In this document: positions 16,501 through 22,362 of the stretch, piece by piece | How positions within the stretch are numbered: the stretch's first letter is position 1 | How the letters are laid out: the number at the start of each line of letters is the position of its first letter | Origin: JACMLD01 sp036500065 | GTDB taxonomy: Bacteria; Bacteroidota; Bacteroidia; Chitinophagales; Chitinophagaceae | DNA length: 22,362 nucleotides | NCBI GenBank assembly: GCA_036500065.1 | Contig: DASYCT010000313.1 | Span: 1-22,362 of the forward strand | Reading direction: 5' to 3' | Notes under the pieces: generated by a model | Told to the model about the DNA's origin: nothing | The model's input: the letters and a program-made list of their open reading frames with translations, nothing else | Database searches by the model: none | Position numbers and translations under genes: made by a program

Positions 16501-17042
16501 GCATTACTGCCGCTGCGGAACAGCAGGCAGCTGTCGTGGCGCAGTACCTGCATGGTGATATTGCCCTGTATTATGAAGGGACCCTGCTGATGAATATTCT
16601 TAAGATGCATGGCATTGAACTTTGTTCTCTCGGCCTTGCCGAATGTCCCGACGATCCCACTTATGAAGAAGTGGTATTTATTGATAAATCGCGCCGGTAT
16701 TATAAAAAATGTATTGTTCACAATGATCGTTTGGTGGGCGCCATCCTTATCGGCGACAAATCGGAATTTCTCGAATTCAGGGACCTGATCCAAAACAAAA
16801 TAGAGCTGAGCGAAAAGCGATTGCAGTTACTGCGCTCCGGCAAAAAGGCAGACCCGGTTATCGGCAGGCTGGTATGCAGTTGCGCCGGGGTGGGAGAGGG
16901 CAATATTAAAAGGAAGATAGAAGAAGGCTTTACCGATTTAACGGCCTTGTGCCAGGCATCCGGTGCGGGCATGGGTTGCGGCAGTTGCCGTCCCGAAGTA
17001 AAAGCATTATTGGAAAATGCCTGTATGATTACAATAGCATAA
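13545..17042 (+). CDS. nasA: Assimilatory nitrate reductase: Mo-bisMGD catalytic module fused to NAD(P)H/FAD module and BFD [2Fe-2S] domain
   Basis: An 1165-residue protein. Residues 1-700 are a NasA/NapA-like molybdopterin oxidoreductase. The N-terminal [4Fe-4S] motif is Cys9, Cys12, Cys16 and Cys44; the residue after Cys9 is a further Cys where proline is usual. The Mo ligand is probably Cys138 in NSRLCMSSAV, followed by TGQPNAMGGREVGGLANLLP and the C-terminal MHWGK region. From about residue 705 a NirB/NasC-like flavoprotein begins (VIVIGAGAGAFGF, NAD(P)H motif GGGLLG near 851, FAIGEIAEF). The C-terminus is a BFD domain with Cys1111, Cys1113, Cys1145 and Cys1148. In Klebsiella-type systems the flavoprotein NasC is separate; here electrons can pass from NAD(P)H to Mo within one chain. 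No signal peptide, so cytoplasmic and assimilatory. Frame is intact throughout. Confidence 0.95.
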   Translation: MYQSFKTTCCYCGVGCGVVVHKERNGQMQVEGDKDHPVNKGMLCSKGMGLHYTLMDQSDRLLYPEMRYNKTMQRQRVSWQQALERTAAVFKTLIEKYGPQSVAFYASGQCLTEEYYVVNKLVKGFIGSNNIDTNSRLCMSSAVAAYKMSLGEDSVPVCYDDVELADCIFVAGANPAWCHPIIWRRIEAARQKNPKVKIIVSDPRRTQSCAYADVHLQLNPGTDIVLHHAIGRILIENGDIDIHFIKHHTEGFEQYSEKVMQRTVAEAASICGIPEASIREAASYIANAKGFVTMWTMGLNQSAVGVNKNLSLINLNLITGHIGKPGSGPFSLTGQPNAMGGREVGGLANLLPAHRNLADPADRAYVQQFWGGAPISSQPGYTATEMFEALHDGRLKAIWIMGTNPLVSLPDVRKAEEALKKARFVVIQDVSNKPETLAYADVVLPAAAWAEKEGTMTNAERRIAHLSKVVDAPGEALPDAEIICRFARQMGYAGFDFTSMAEIFAEHCRLTEGTKIDISTLDYNVLKEKRSVQWPYAGGEEGIGTKRLFTDKKFYTPSQKAIIHSFDDANQSEPVTPSLPLVLTTGRIRDQWHTMTKTGKVSKLKQHIPHSFLEIHPSDAAKRAIHDDDLVEIFNERGNVRVHAKLTPDIKPGVIFLPMHWGKILNSDLNRANNLTPNKVDPISKEPDFKFSAVEVRLYRKPRQKVIVIGAGAGAFGFVKSYRALNTTDDIEIFSKENFPFYNRVMLPDYISGEQQWEQLVKMKDQEENDLHIRLHRGVSIDTVDRHNKTVVDSNGKTHLYDVLLLATGSRPATLRDVPSLKGIFTMRSRDDADRFIEHMSRSKGMVVVVGGGLLGIELAASLHEIDREVIVIHRTSRLMGRQLDPVGAQLLHEELTSRGIDIYYNDEIERFLGETAVSGIRLKSGLPIQCEAIVMAIGTVPNIELAKAAGIECKRGVVVDAYLRTSDPSVFAIGEIAEFGGMLYGITAAAEQQAAVVAQYLHGDIALYYEGTLLMNILKMHGIELCSLGLAECPDDPTYEEVVFIDKSRRYYKKCIVHNDRLVGAILIGDKSEFLEFRDLIQNKIELSEKRLQLLRSGKKADPVIGRLVCSCAGVGEGNIKRKIEEGFTDLTALCQASGAGMGCGSCRPEVKALLENACMITIA

Positions 17043-17053
17043 ACCAACGATAT

Positions 17054-17566
17054 ATGAATACAACACGAATAAACAAATACGATATAGAGCAGGAAGACCA
17101 GCCGCGTTATTTCCGTTTTGAAGCGGATTTTGTCGAAGACAACGTGCGTTGCATACCGATGATCGTCCGGTTTAAGCTGGATGCCTGCGGTATTAAACTG
17201 AAGCTGGCCCAGTGGAGCAAATTCAGCCCGCAGGAAAGAAAGCAGTTGAGCGTACAACCCTGCTCCACGGCAGCCGCGATAGATGCTTACCGCCTGTACC
17301 TGCAGGAATTGATTGCCCGGCGTACCGGTCATGAAGCAACCCTGCTGAAAGTGGAGGAAAGCCCCGCCTGGGCAGATGATGATACTATCCTCCCCGAATT
17401 ACAGGAACAGGCGCAACAGGCAGGCTCGGCCATCGGCCTGGAGCAATGGAGAAACCTCTACCTGCTGCAGCGGTTTGCATTATTAAAACTCTGCCGCCCA
17501 GGACATGAAAACAGGAATTTCCCCCTCGCCATGAAAGAATTTGGATTGATAAAAAGTGGGTCATGA
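17054..17566 (+). CDS. narM: Nitrate reductase-associated protein (NarM-like)
   Basis: A 170-residue soluble protein starting at ATG 17054, 11 bases after the nitrate reductase stop. An in-frame extension upstream only overlaps nasA and is not likely coding. The core RYFRFEADFVEDNVRCIP followed by MIVRFKLDACGIKLKLAQWSKFS strongly recalls the nitrate reductase-associated family known from cyanobacteria. There NarM is needed for active nitrate reductase. Cysteines in VRCIP, DACGIK and QPCST could be functional. The last four bases overlap the next start (ATGA), so the two are probably translationally coupled. Likely role: maturation or activity of the fused nitrate reductase. The family link rests on remembered sequence; the reaction is unknown. 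Confidence 0.85.
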   Translation: MNTTRINKYDIEQEDQPRYFRFEADFVEDNVRCIPMIVRFKLDACGIKLKLAQWSKFSPQERKQLSVQPCSTAAAIDAYRLYLQELIARRTGHEATLLKVEESPAWADDDTILPELQEQAQQAGSAIGLEQWRNLYLLQRFALLKLCRPGHENRNFPLAMKEFGLIKSGS

Positions 17567-19029
17567 CATCAACGGCCGTCATAAAAATTAATTTCCGCGG
17601 GGGTATCATTTCCCCGGGCGATCTCTTCCATGTATTGGTTGCCGCGGAGAAGGCCCACATTACAAAGGTTAGTTTCGGTACGCGCCAGCAATTGTTCGCC
17701 GATGTGCATCATCACTATTGCGATTTATTTACCGGCTTGCTGGACATGCAGCGGATAAAATATGAAAAGGATACCGAAGAACACCCCAACGTGGTAAGCT
17801 CTTATCCTGCGGAAGAAGTATTTATCACCAAAACCTGGCTAAGCGAAGGCGTTTACAAGGATATTTTTGATTTGATGGATTATGAGCCCAGGCTGAAGGT
17901 TAATATTTCCGACAGCAACCAGAGTTTTACACCTGTTCTCACCGGCAATATCAATTGGGTAGCATCTCTTCACTCACCCCATTTCTGGCATGTATTTATT
18001 CGTTTTCCCAAAACCAATATGGTATATGAATGGAAACACATGGTATATACGAACGACATTGCCCGGATGTCGAGGCATATTGAAGAAGCCATTCTTGATG
18101 ACAAAGAAAAATTTTATGATAACCCGCAGGCCAGCGGTGATATCTTATTCGATAAACTCGGGTTACAAAACTATATCACCCGCCCTGCCGGGGCGCCTGC
18201 AGCGCTGCCTGCTTTCAACCTGCCGTATTATGAAGGGCTGAACCGTTACAACGATAAATACTGGCTTGGCATTTACCGCCGCGATGAATTGTTCGATACC
18301 GTGTTTCTCCGGGATGTCTGCCAGCTTTGCCTGCAAACGAAAATCGGGCAGTTATGCGCCACCCCCTGGAAAACCATCATGGTCAAGGGTATCGATGAAA
18401 AACACCGTCCTCAATGGAACGCCCTGCTTGCCCGGCACCGCATCAATGTACGGCATGCAGCCAACGAGCTTAATTTCCAGGTGGAGGATCATTGCAAGGA
18501 AGGGTTGATGTTAAAGAGTTGGCTGGTCCGACATCTCAACCGGGATGATATGCGCACGTTTGGTATCTGCATCGGAATTAAAACGAGAAAGAAATCGGAA
18601 GTATTCAGCAGCATATTGGTGCGCAGGCGTCATTTGTTTACCATTGCAGGCATTGGTTTCCTAGCCGTATACGATATTCTCTGTGCCGGTGATTTTAACC
18701 CCAATGAACGCACCGGTTTTGTTTTCAGTCGCACTACGCCGAAACTGCTGCTGCCCGAGCGATTGCGCCGGGCCATCATCTTGTTTTACCAGCACCAGGG
18801 AAAGCATAGTACAAAGCCCGAGCCGAGGCCAAAAGAAGAACAGGGGACAAAGCAGGCGGAATGGGTCTACCAGTGCCGGCATTGTTTTACTATCTATGAT
18901 CCTGTCGCTGGGCAACCCGGTCCTGCCGCCCCTTTTGAGCAATTACCGGTTGATTACTGCTGCCCGCTTTGTGAGTCTCCCAAAGAGGATTTCCAGCGTA
19001 TAGAGCCGCCGCAGGCGGTTTCCGCCTAA
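17563..19029 (+). CDS. Rubredoxin-domain protein on siroheme-reductase-like half-domains lacking the siroheme cysteines
   Basis: A 488-residue protein, start overlapping the previous stop by four bases. Residues 8-60 (FRGGIISPGDLFHVLVAAEKAHITKV, then GTRQQLFADV) resemble the ferredoxin-like half-domain of nitrite/sulfite reductases. A second copy seems present near 262-345 (TKIGQLCATPWKTIMVKGI). I do not see the C-x5-C plus C-x3-C pair that binds siroheme/[4Fe-4S]; only a lone FGICIG remains where the first should be. The C-terminus (about 433-480) is a rubredoxin with Cys438, Cys441, Cys467 and Cys470 (CRHC and CPLC) and a gap about four residues shorter than usual. An iron-only electron carrier docking to NirB or nitrate reductase is plausible. 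Enzymatic nitrite reduction is unlikely. Confidence 0.75.
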   Translation: MTSTAVIKINFRGGIISPGDLFHVLVAAEKAHITKVSFGTRQQLFADVHHHYCDLFTGLLDMQRIKYEKDTEEHPNVVSSYPAEEVFITKTWLSEGVYKDIFDLMDYEPRLKVNISDSNQSFTPVLTGNINWVASLHSPHFWHVFIRFPKTNMVYEWKHMVYTNDIARMSRHIEEAILDDKEKFYDNPQASGDILFDKLGLQNYITRPAGAPAALPAFNLPYYEGLNRYNDKYWLGIYRRDELFDTVFLRDVCQLCLQTKIGQLCATPWKTIMVKGIDEKHRPQWNALLARHRINVRHAANELNFQVEDHCKEGLMLKSWLVRHLNRDDMRTFGICIGIKTRKKSEVFSSILVRRRHLFTIAGIGFLAVYDILCAGDFNPNERTGFVFSRTTPKLLLPERLRRAIILFYQHQGKHSTKPEPRPKEEQGTKQAEWVYQCRHCFTIYDPVAGQPGPAAPFEQLPVDYCCPLCESPKEDFQRIEPPQAVSA

Positions 19030-19066
19030 GGGACAGGCTGCTGAGGGTAGAAATAAGCCCGTTTTC

Positions 19067-19097
19067 TTTGCCGGTACGGGTCAAATGACTACTTTTG
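19067..19097 (+). promoter_or_regulatory. Bacteroidota-type promoter of tRNA-Pro
   Basis: TTTG at 19067-19070 is followed after exactly 19 bases by TACTTTTG (19090-19097), an exact match to the TAnnTTTG -7 element of Bacteroidota sigma factors. Transcription should begin near 19104, leaving about a 30-base leader before the tRNA at 19134. This is the clearest promoter in the window and supports the phylum assignment. Confidence 0.85.
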
Positions 19098-19133
19098 CAC
19101 CCCCACGGATGTTGCGCAGGCAGTCATCCTGAT

Positions 19134-19210
19134 CGGGAAGTAGCGCAGGCCGGTAGCGCACCTGGTTTGGGACCAGGGGGTCGCAGGTTCGAATCCTGTC
19201 TTCCCGACCA
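19134..19210 (+). tRNA. tRNA-Pro (anticodon UGG), CCA encoded
   Basis: A complete cloverleaf can be folded by hand. The acceptor arm CGGGAAG pairs with CTTCCCG, the D stem is GCGC/GCGC, and the anticodon stem is CCTGG/CCAGG around the loop TTTGGGA with anticodon TGG at 19168-19170. The T arm is GCAGG/CCTGT around TTCGAAT, followed by the discriminator A and an encoded CCA. Decodes proline codons, with UGG reading CCA and probably CCG. Promoter 36 bases upstream and terminator hairpin 7 bases downstream. Confidence 0.98.
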
Positions 19211-19216
19211 GCTTTT

Positions 19217-19248
19217 GAAACCCGCTCTGGTAGCGGGTTTCATTTTTT
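19217..19248 (+). terminator. Rho-independent terminator of tRNA-Pro
   Basis: GAAACCCGCT (19217-19226) and AGCGGGTTTC (19232-19241) form a perfect 10-base stem around CTGGT, followed by ATTTTTT. A strong intrinsic terminator for the tRNA transcript. Confidence 0.93.
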
Positions 19249-19295
19249 AACTCCAAATTAGCTGTAACTAAATCATTCATAGACAATAGGCTTGC

Positions 19296-19309
19296 GGTTC
19301 GAATCCTGT
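19296..19309 (+). repeat. Partial copy of the tRNA-Pro T-arm/3' region
   Basis: GGTTCGAATCCTGT here repeats bases 19186-19199 of the tRNA exactly, 110 bases downstream, but the flanking acceptor stem and CCA are absent and the bases that follow (AATCATCTC) differ. It is too short to be a tRNA gene. It could be the scar of an element that integrated at the tRNA 3' end, or chance conservation of the generic GGTTCGAATCC core. No integrase is visible nearby. Confidence 0.4.
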
Positions 19310-19374
19310 AATCATCTCTTAATAAAACCCTTCAGAGTATTTAAAATATCAATCATCATTTGAGAAATTTTCGA

Positions 19375-20592
19375 TTACCTGGCTAGGAACTCTTTTATGG
19401 TATTTATATACAGTTCCGGTTGTTCCAAATAAATGAAGTGACCCGCCCGGGGTACAATAACCAATTGATGGTTAGGGAAAAGATCCATGAACTCACGGGT
19501 ATTAGCCCATTTCTGATTATCCGCCTGACCTCTCATAATAAGCACAGGGAGAGAGGAGTTTTTGAGTTTGGGTCTCGGGTCCTGAACCTGGGGGAAACTA
19601 CGTAAAGTCATGAGTTGGGAGTAATAACCATACCCGGGTGCGTATTGCAGCTTTTTTATTGCAGAGGTGTCAAAGACACAGGATTTGTTGCATTCATAAT
19701 TAAGATCGGCTGCGAAGTCATCCGCTTCAGCATCTGTGGCCAGTTTTTTCCCGAACGTGATTGCACAATAAGACATAGCATTCGTCCTCAAATTGCTCGC
19801 TTTCTCATACTGCTGGTGGTTCGTATAATAAGGTGTCCTCAAGTGAAGGCTATCAGGGGCTCTTAAGTCAATCGGTTCGGCAGGAGCCGGAGGAATGGGG
19901 CCGGGCCCCGTAAACACGAGCTTTTCTATTTTGTCCGGATTGTCTGCTGCAAATAGAACTCCTAAAACCGTACCCTAGGATTGCCCAATTAAGATTACTT
20001 TTTCTGCCCCTGTCTTCTTCACCATTTCTTCCAAATCCTGTCGGTGCCGGTCCGCTGTATAATCTCTGATATTTTGCAATCGCCCGGATAACCCACTGCC
20101 TATCTGATCATACAAGTAAATATCGTACCCTTCTTCTGCCAATGGTATCATCATACGAATAATCACATCCTCAACAGGCCCCCCCGGCCCGCCTACCAAA
20201 TAAAAAATCGGATAGGGTTTTTTGACCCCCTTCCCAGGGATCAGTATAAAAGCTATTCTTGAGCCTGTCTGTAAGTTCAAATACTTAGTGCCAGCCCATG
20301 AGTGAACTGGCGGGGAACCATATTGCCTCGGCCAAAACACTTCACATAAGAGAATGAATATGCCAGCAAATGCGGCACCTCTTATAAGCCGGAAAGCATT
20401 CCTCTTGTATTTATTCGCACTTATCTTTCCAGCTTTGATAATGAAGAAAGTTGGGAGAAATACAAGGATAAACGCTGTGTAGCATAGAAAATGCGTAAAA
20501 TTAACGAACTGCAAATGCTGCAATTGCAAGTAATATCCTATCAAAAAAGTGGACAGAGAAAATGTTCCACTTATAATTAATAATTTTTTCAT
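19375..20592 (-). pseudogene. Membrane-anchored alpha/beta hydrolase (S33/proline iminopeptidase-like), interrupted by an in-frame TAG
   Basis: Reading the minus strand from ATG 20592 (MKKLLIISGTF; a farther ATG at 20661 is less likely) gives three hydrophobic segments. An alpha/beta hydrolase follows, with an oxyanion region LVGGPGGP and YDQIGSGLSG. The nucleophile elbow reads VILIGQS, then TAG (19977-19975), then GTVLGVLFAADNPDK in the same frame. Family members usually read GQSWGG, so TGG to TAG is the simplest explanation. The C-terminal half keeps the catalytic Asp candidate (MRGQADNQK) and His (PRAGHF) and ends at TAA 19375. Everything else is in frame, so this is a recent nonsense mutation, a sequencing error or, less likely, readthrough. 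As it stands the protein would end just after the catalytic serine and be inactive. Confidence 0.8.
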
Positions 20593-20929
20593 GGTGCATT
20601 TTGGGATTTGCGATGAATAAATATAATAATTTATTATAGTACTATTATGCATCTGATACATATGTATATTTAAAACATTACCTTGTAATGCCTTCTAACA
20701 TTTCCTTAACTTTTTTGAAGCGGTGCCAGGAAATAAAAAAAGCGACTGAAAACTTTGGTTTTAAAATCGCCAGGTTCGCTAACCGTCTCAGGTCAGCGAC
20801 AAATTGGTTCGAGAATTGTTCTGCCAGGGCGACTATTAAAATTGATTTTCAACAATCAGAAGCTGTCCGGGTACATTTCGGACAGCTTTTTTATTGTATT
20901 TGATACCAGGTAATGTTAGTATTTTTCTC
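20593..20929. other. Gene-free interval of about 340 bases
   Basis: Between the hydrolase start and the DHFR-like stop I find no convincing gene. A 71-codon open frame on the plus strand (20688-20903) has no recognisable family and reads through a terminator hairpin. A GCGA/TCGC-bounded hairpin occurs near 20743-20771. A fragment GGTTCGAGAATTGTTCTGCC near 20803-20822 has the look of a tRNA T-arm followed by acceptor sequence but does not fold as a tRNA. The interval may hold the remnant of an element boundary. Confidence 0.4.
20860..20894 (+). terminator. Orphan rho-independent terminator
   Basis: AAGCTGTCCG (20860-20869) and CGGACAGCTT (20879-20888) form a perfect 10-base stem around GGTACATTT, followed by TTTTTATT. 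It is oriented on the plus strand, yet no plus-strand gene is recognised within more than 1.6 kb upstream except the tRNA, which has its own terminator. It may end an unrecognised small transcript, or be left from a deleted gene. Confidence 0.75.
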
Positions 20930-21490
20930 TCATTGTTTCAAGTACCGAAGCGCAACAACCCCCGATTTAAAAGCCTTCGACTCAACAAGTTTTAATTGTA
21001 ATTTCTCTTGCGGGTTGATACCTTCAAACAACCGTCTCCCTTCTCCTATAACTATCGGGTGAACCACAAAATGATATTCATCAATCAGGCCAAGCTTTGC
21101 AAGTTGTGAAGGAATGGTTACACCACCGGTTAAAATATTTTTGCCTTCTTCTTGTTTCAATTTAAGTATTTCGTCGTGAAGGCCCGTACGAACAATTCTC
21201 GTTTTTCCCCCTTCAGAGCTGTCTAATGATTTGGAGAAAACAATAATTTTGTTGACGGCGTCAAATGCCTGGGCAAATTCGTAATCTTCTTTTGTCTGCC
21301 CGGAAGGGTTTTTCGCCACATCGGGCCAATAAGGAACCATCAATTGATAAGTTTTACGCCCGTAGACGAATGTATCAGCATTTCGCGTGAGGTCCATAAA
21401 ATACTCAAACGTTTCTTCATGGGGATTGAATTTGGTATGGTCGCAGCAACCATCTAAGGTCGTGTTGATTGCGAAGATTAGATTTCTCAT
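20930..21490 (-). CDS. Dihydrofolate reductase family protein (RibD C-terminal-like)
   Basis: A 186-residue protein from ATG 21490 (MRNLIFAINTTLDG); an in-frame ATG at 21520 would add ten lysine-rich residues and is less likely. The pattern ADTFVYGRKTYQLM, then NKIIVFSKSLDS, then KNILTGGVTIPSQLAKLGLIDEYHFVVHPIVIGEGRRLFEG is that of the RibD_C/DHFR-fold family. It is common in Bacteroidota and usually annotated as a dihydrofolate reductase family protein. It binds NADPH through the GRKTY and TGGV regions, but the real substrate is unknown. It is not the housekeeping folA type. It stands alone between the orphan terminator and the response regulator. Confidence 0.88.
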   Translation of the reverse strand: MRNLIFAINTTLDGCCDHTKFNPHEETFEYFMDLTRNADTFVYGRKTYQLMVPYWPDVAKNPSGQTKEDYEFAQAFDAVNKIIVFSKSLDSSEGGKTRIVRTGLHDEILKLKQEEGKNILTGGVTIPSQLAKLGLIDEYHFVVHPIVIGEGRRLFEGINPQEKLQLKLVESKAFKSGVVALRYLKQ

Positions 21491-21622
21491 TAGATTACTT
21501 TTTGTTTTGATTTTCCTCAAATTAGTAAATTTTCAAAACCGCTTCGCTTCCATAAAAGGGCAGAATACGACATTGTTAGGGTGTGATTGCGGCAAAGTGA
21601 CGATGTTTAATATCAGCGAAGC

Positions 21623-22252
21623 CTATATAAGTTTTTTCTCCAGTGCATAGCGCGTCAGATCCGCATTCATTGCCATATTCATTTTCTGTAATATTTTGGC
21701 GCGATGGGTGCTGACGGTATTGATACTGATATTGAGTTGCTCTGCAATTTTGGACACCGGCTTTCCTAAAGCAATAAGCTGAAATATATCGAATTCTCTC
21801 TGGGAAAGTGATTCGTGTGGTTCTTTATCGATATTGCCGTCGTTAAGCGCATCGGCCATTTGATCGGCAAGAGCGGCGGATATGTATTTTCGGCCTAGCA
21901 AAAGCCGGTGAACGGCGTTGACCAGTTCTTCCGGTGCGGCATCCTTACTCATATACCCGGCTGCTCCTGCCTTTAGGGCACGAACGGCATATAGTCGCTC
22001 GGGATGTATGCTCAGTATCAGCACGGGTGTTTTCGAAAAGTTTCTCTTTACGTGCTGTACCACCTCCAACCCGCTTTGCCCGGGCATCGCCAGGTCGCAG
22101 ATAATAATATCCCATTCTCCTTTCATGGTTTTTACGATGGCATCCTCCGCATCTTTGCACTCCCCGATGGTAGCGGATGGAAACTCCCCAAGGAGTATTT
22201 GTATAAGACCCCTCCGGATTACGGCATGATCGTCAACGATAAGAATGCGCAT
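21623..22252 (-). CDS. NarL/FixJ-family response regulator
   Basis: A 209-residue two-component regulator from ATG 22252 (MRILIVDDHAVIRRG); a TTG two codons upstream is also in frame. The receiver domain has the acidic pair in VDDH, the phospho-acceptor Asp53 in IIICDLAMPG, and the conserved lysine in YMSKDA. The C-terminal LuxR-type HTH is near 145-195 (LSQREFDIFQLIALGKPVSKIAEQL and ISINTVSTHRAKIL). It starts 15 bases after the stop of a histidine kinase gene on the same strand, its evident partner. Despite the NarL-like build, nothing shows that it senses nitrate: the kinase input region is outside the window and the nitrate genes are 2.6 kb away, beyond the tRNA. Confidence 0.93.
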   Translation of the reverse strand: MRILIVDDHAVIRRGLIQILLGEFPSATIGECKDAEDAIVKTMKGEWDIIICDLAMPGQSGLEVVQHVKRNFSKTPVLILSIHPERLYAVRALKAGAAGYMSKDAAPEELVNAVHRLLLGRKYISAALADQMADALNDGNIDKEPHESLSQREFDIFQLIALGKPVSKIAEQLNISINTVSTHRAKILQKMNMAMNADLTRYALEKKLI

Positions 22253-22267
22253 ATACAATGATTGAAT

Positions 22268-22362
22268 TCAGAGCTTGTTAATTTCTTTAAAGGGTACCGA
22301 CACCCGGAGGCATGTTCCCTCTCCCGGGGCGCTTTTTAACTCATAACTTCCGCCGAGTACAA
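22268..22362 (-). CDS. Sensor histidine kinase, last 30 codons (5' part outside window)
   Basis: The minus strand from the right edge reads VLGGSYELKSAPGEGTCLRV, then SVPFKEINKL and a TGA stop at 22268-22270. This matches the end of a HATPase_c domain of NarX/DegS-type kinases, where a GG-x-x-E-x-x-S-x-x-G-x-G-T pattern precedes the last strand. Only the ATP-lid end is visible, so the sensor type cannot be told. It should form an operon with the response regulator 15 bases downstream. Confidence 0.85.
   Translation of the reverse strand, partial: VLGGSYELKSAPGEGTCLRVSVPFKEINKL

Noticed and set aside
17563..19029. Calling the rubredoxin protein a second nitrite or sulfite reductase
   Set aside because: The siroheme/[4Fe-4S] cysteine pairs found in NirB at 637/643 and 677/681 have no counterpart here.
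19089..19286. Minus-strand open frame whose translation contains GKTGFEPATPWSQTRCATGL
   Set aside because: It is the antisense of the tRNA-Pro gene. This string is a well-known spurious protein call from such tRNAs.
20803..20830. Possible tRNA 3' half beginning GGTTCGAGAATTG
   Set aside because: The T-stem does not pair and no D-arm or anticodon arm can be folded upstream, so it is not a tRNA gene.
20688..20903. 71-codon plus-strand open frame
   Set aside because: It has no known family and runs through a strong terminator hairpin; composition is that of non-coding DNA.
21623..22362. Naming the two-component pair NarX-NarL
   Set aside because: The response regulator has the NarL fold but this is shared by hundreds of regulators, and the kinase sensor domain is outside the window.

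Overview
The window looks like chromosomal DNA from a member of the Bacteroidota, most likely Chitinophagaceae or a close relative. Three things point there: the protein repertoire (DUF5107/TPR protein, CHAD protein, Crp/Fnr protein with the N-terminal cysteine pattern I associate with this phylum, Bacteroidota-style nitrate assimilation genes); the lack of clear Shine-Dalgarno sequences before most starts; and a near-ideal Bacteroidota promoter (TTTG, 19 bases, TAnnTTTG) in front of a tRNA gene. The family-level placement is an inference.

Layout. 1-3729 is a general metabolic stretch: the 3' end of a DUF5107/TPR gene, a sugar-porter MFS transporter, and two minus-strand genes (CHAD protein, DinB-like protein). 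3730-5953 is a divergent promoter region with three closely related palindromes, then a short-chain dehydrogenase and a FabF-type ketoacyl synthase closed by a strong hairpin terminator. 6016-19029 is a nitrate/nitrite assimilation locus. On the minus strand are a cysteine-rich Crp/Fnr regulator and uroporphyrinogen-III methyltransferase (first committed siroheme step). On the plus strand are nirB, Rieske-type nirD, an outer-membrane alginate-export-type porin, a NarK/NNP nitrate transporter, a large fused nitrate reductase, a NarM-like nitrate-reductase-associated protein, and a rubredoxin protein built on siroheme-reductase half-domains.

Together these suggest a complete path. Nitrate enters through the porin and NarK. 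It is reduced to nitrite by a single polypeptide carrying the Mo-bisMGD module, an NAD(P)H/FAD module and a [2Fe-2S] BFD module. Nitrite is then reduced to ammonium by NirBD, with siroheme supplied in part by CobA. The last two genes of the cluster, overlapping by ATGA, encode a NarM-like protein and the unusual rubredoxin protein. They are the least explained part and the best candidates for something undescribed.

Beyond 19030 lie a tRNA-Pro(UGG) gene with promoter and terminator, a 14-base copy of its T-arm/3' segment 110 bases downstream, and visibly more AT-rich DNA. That DNA holds an alpha/beta hydrolase interrupted by one in-frame TAG directly after its catalytic serine, a DHFR/RibD-like reductase, and a NarL-type response regulator preceded by the last codons of a histidine kinase. 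This part may be an acquired or decaying segment next to the tRNA. No CRISPR array, transposase or integrase was seen.
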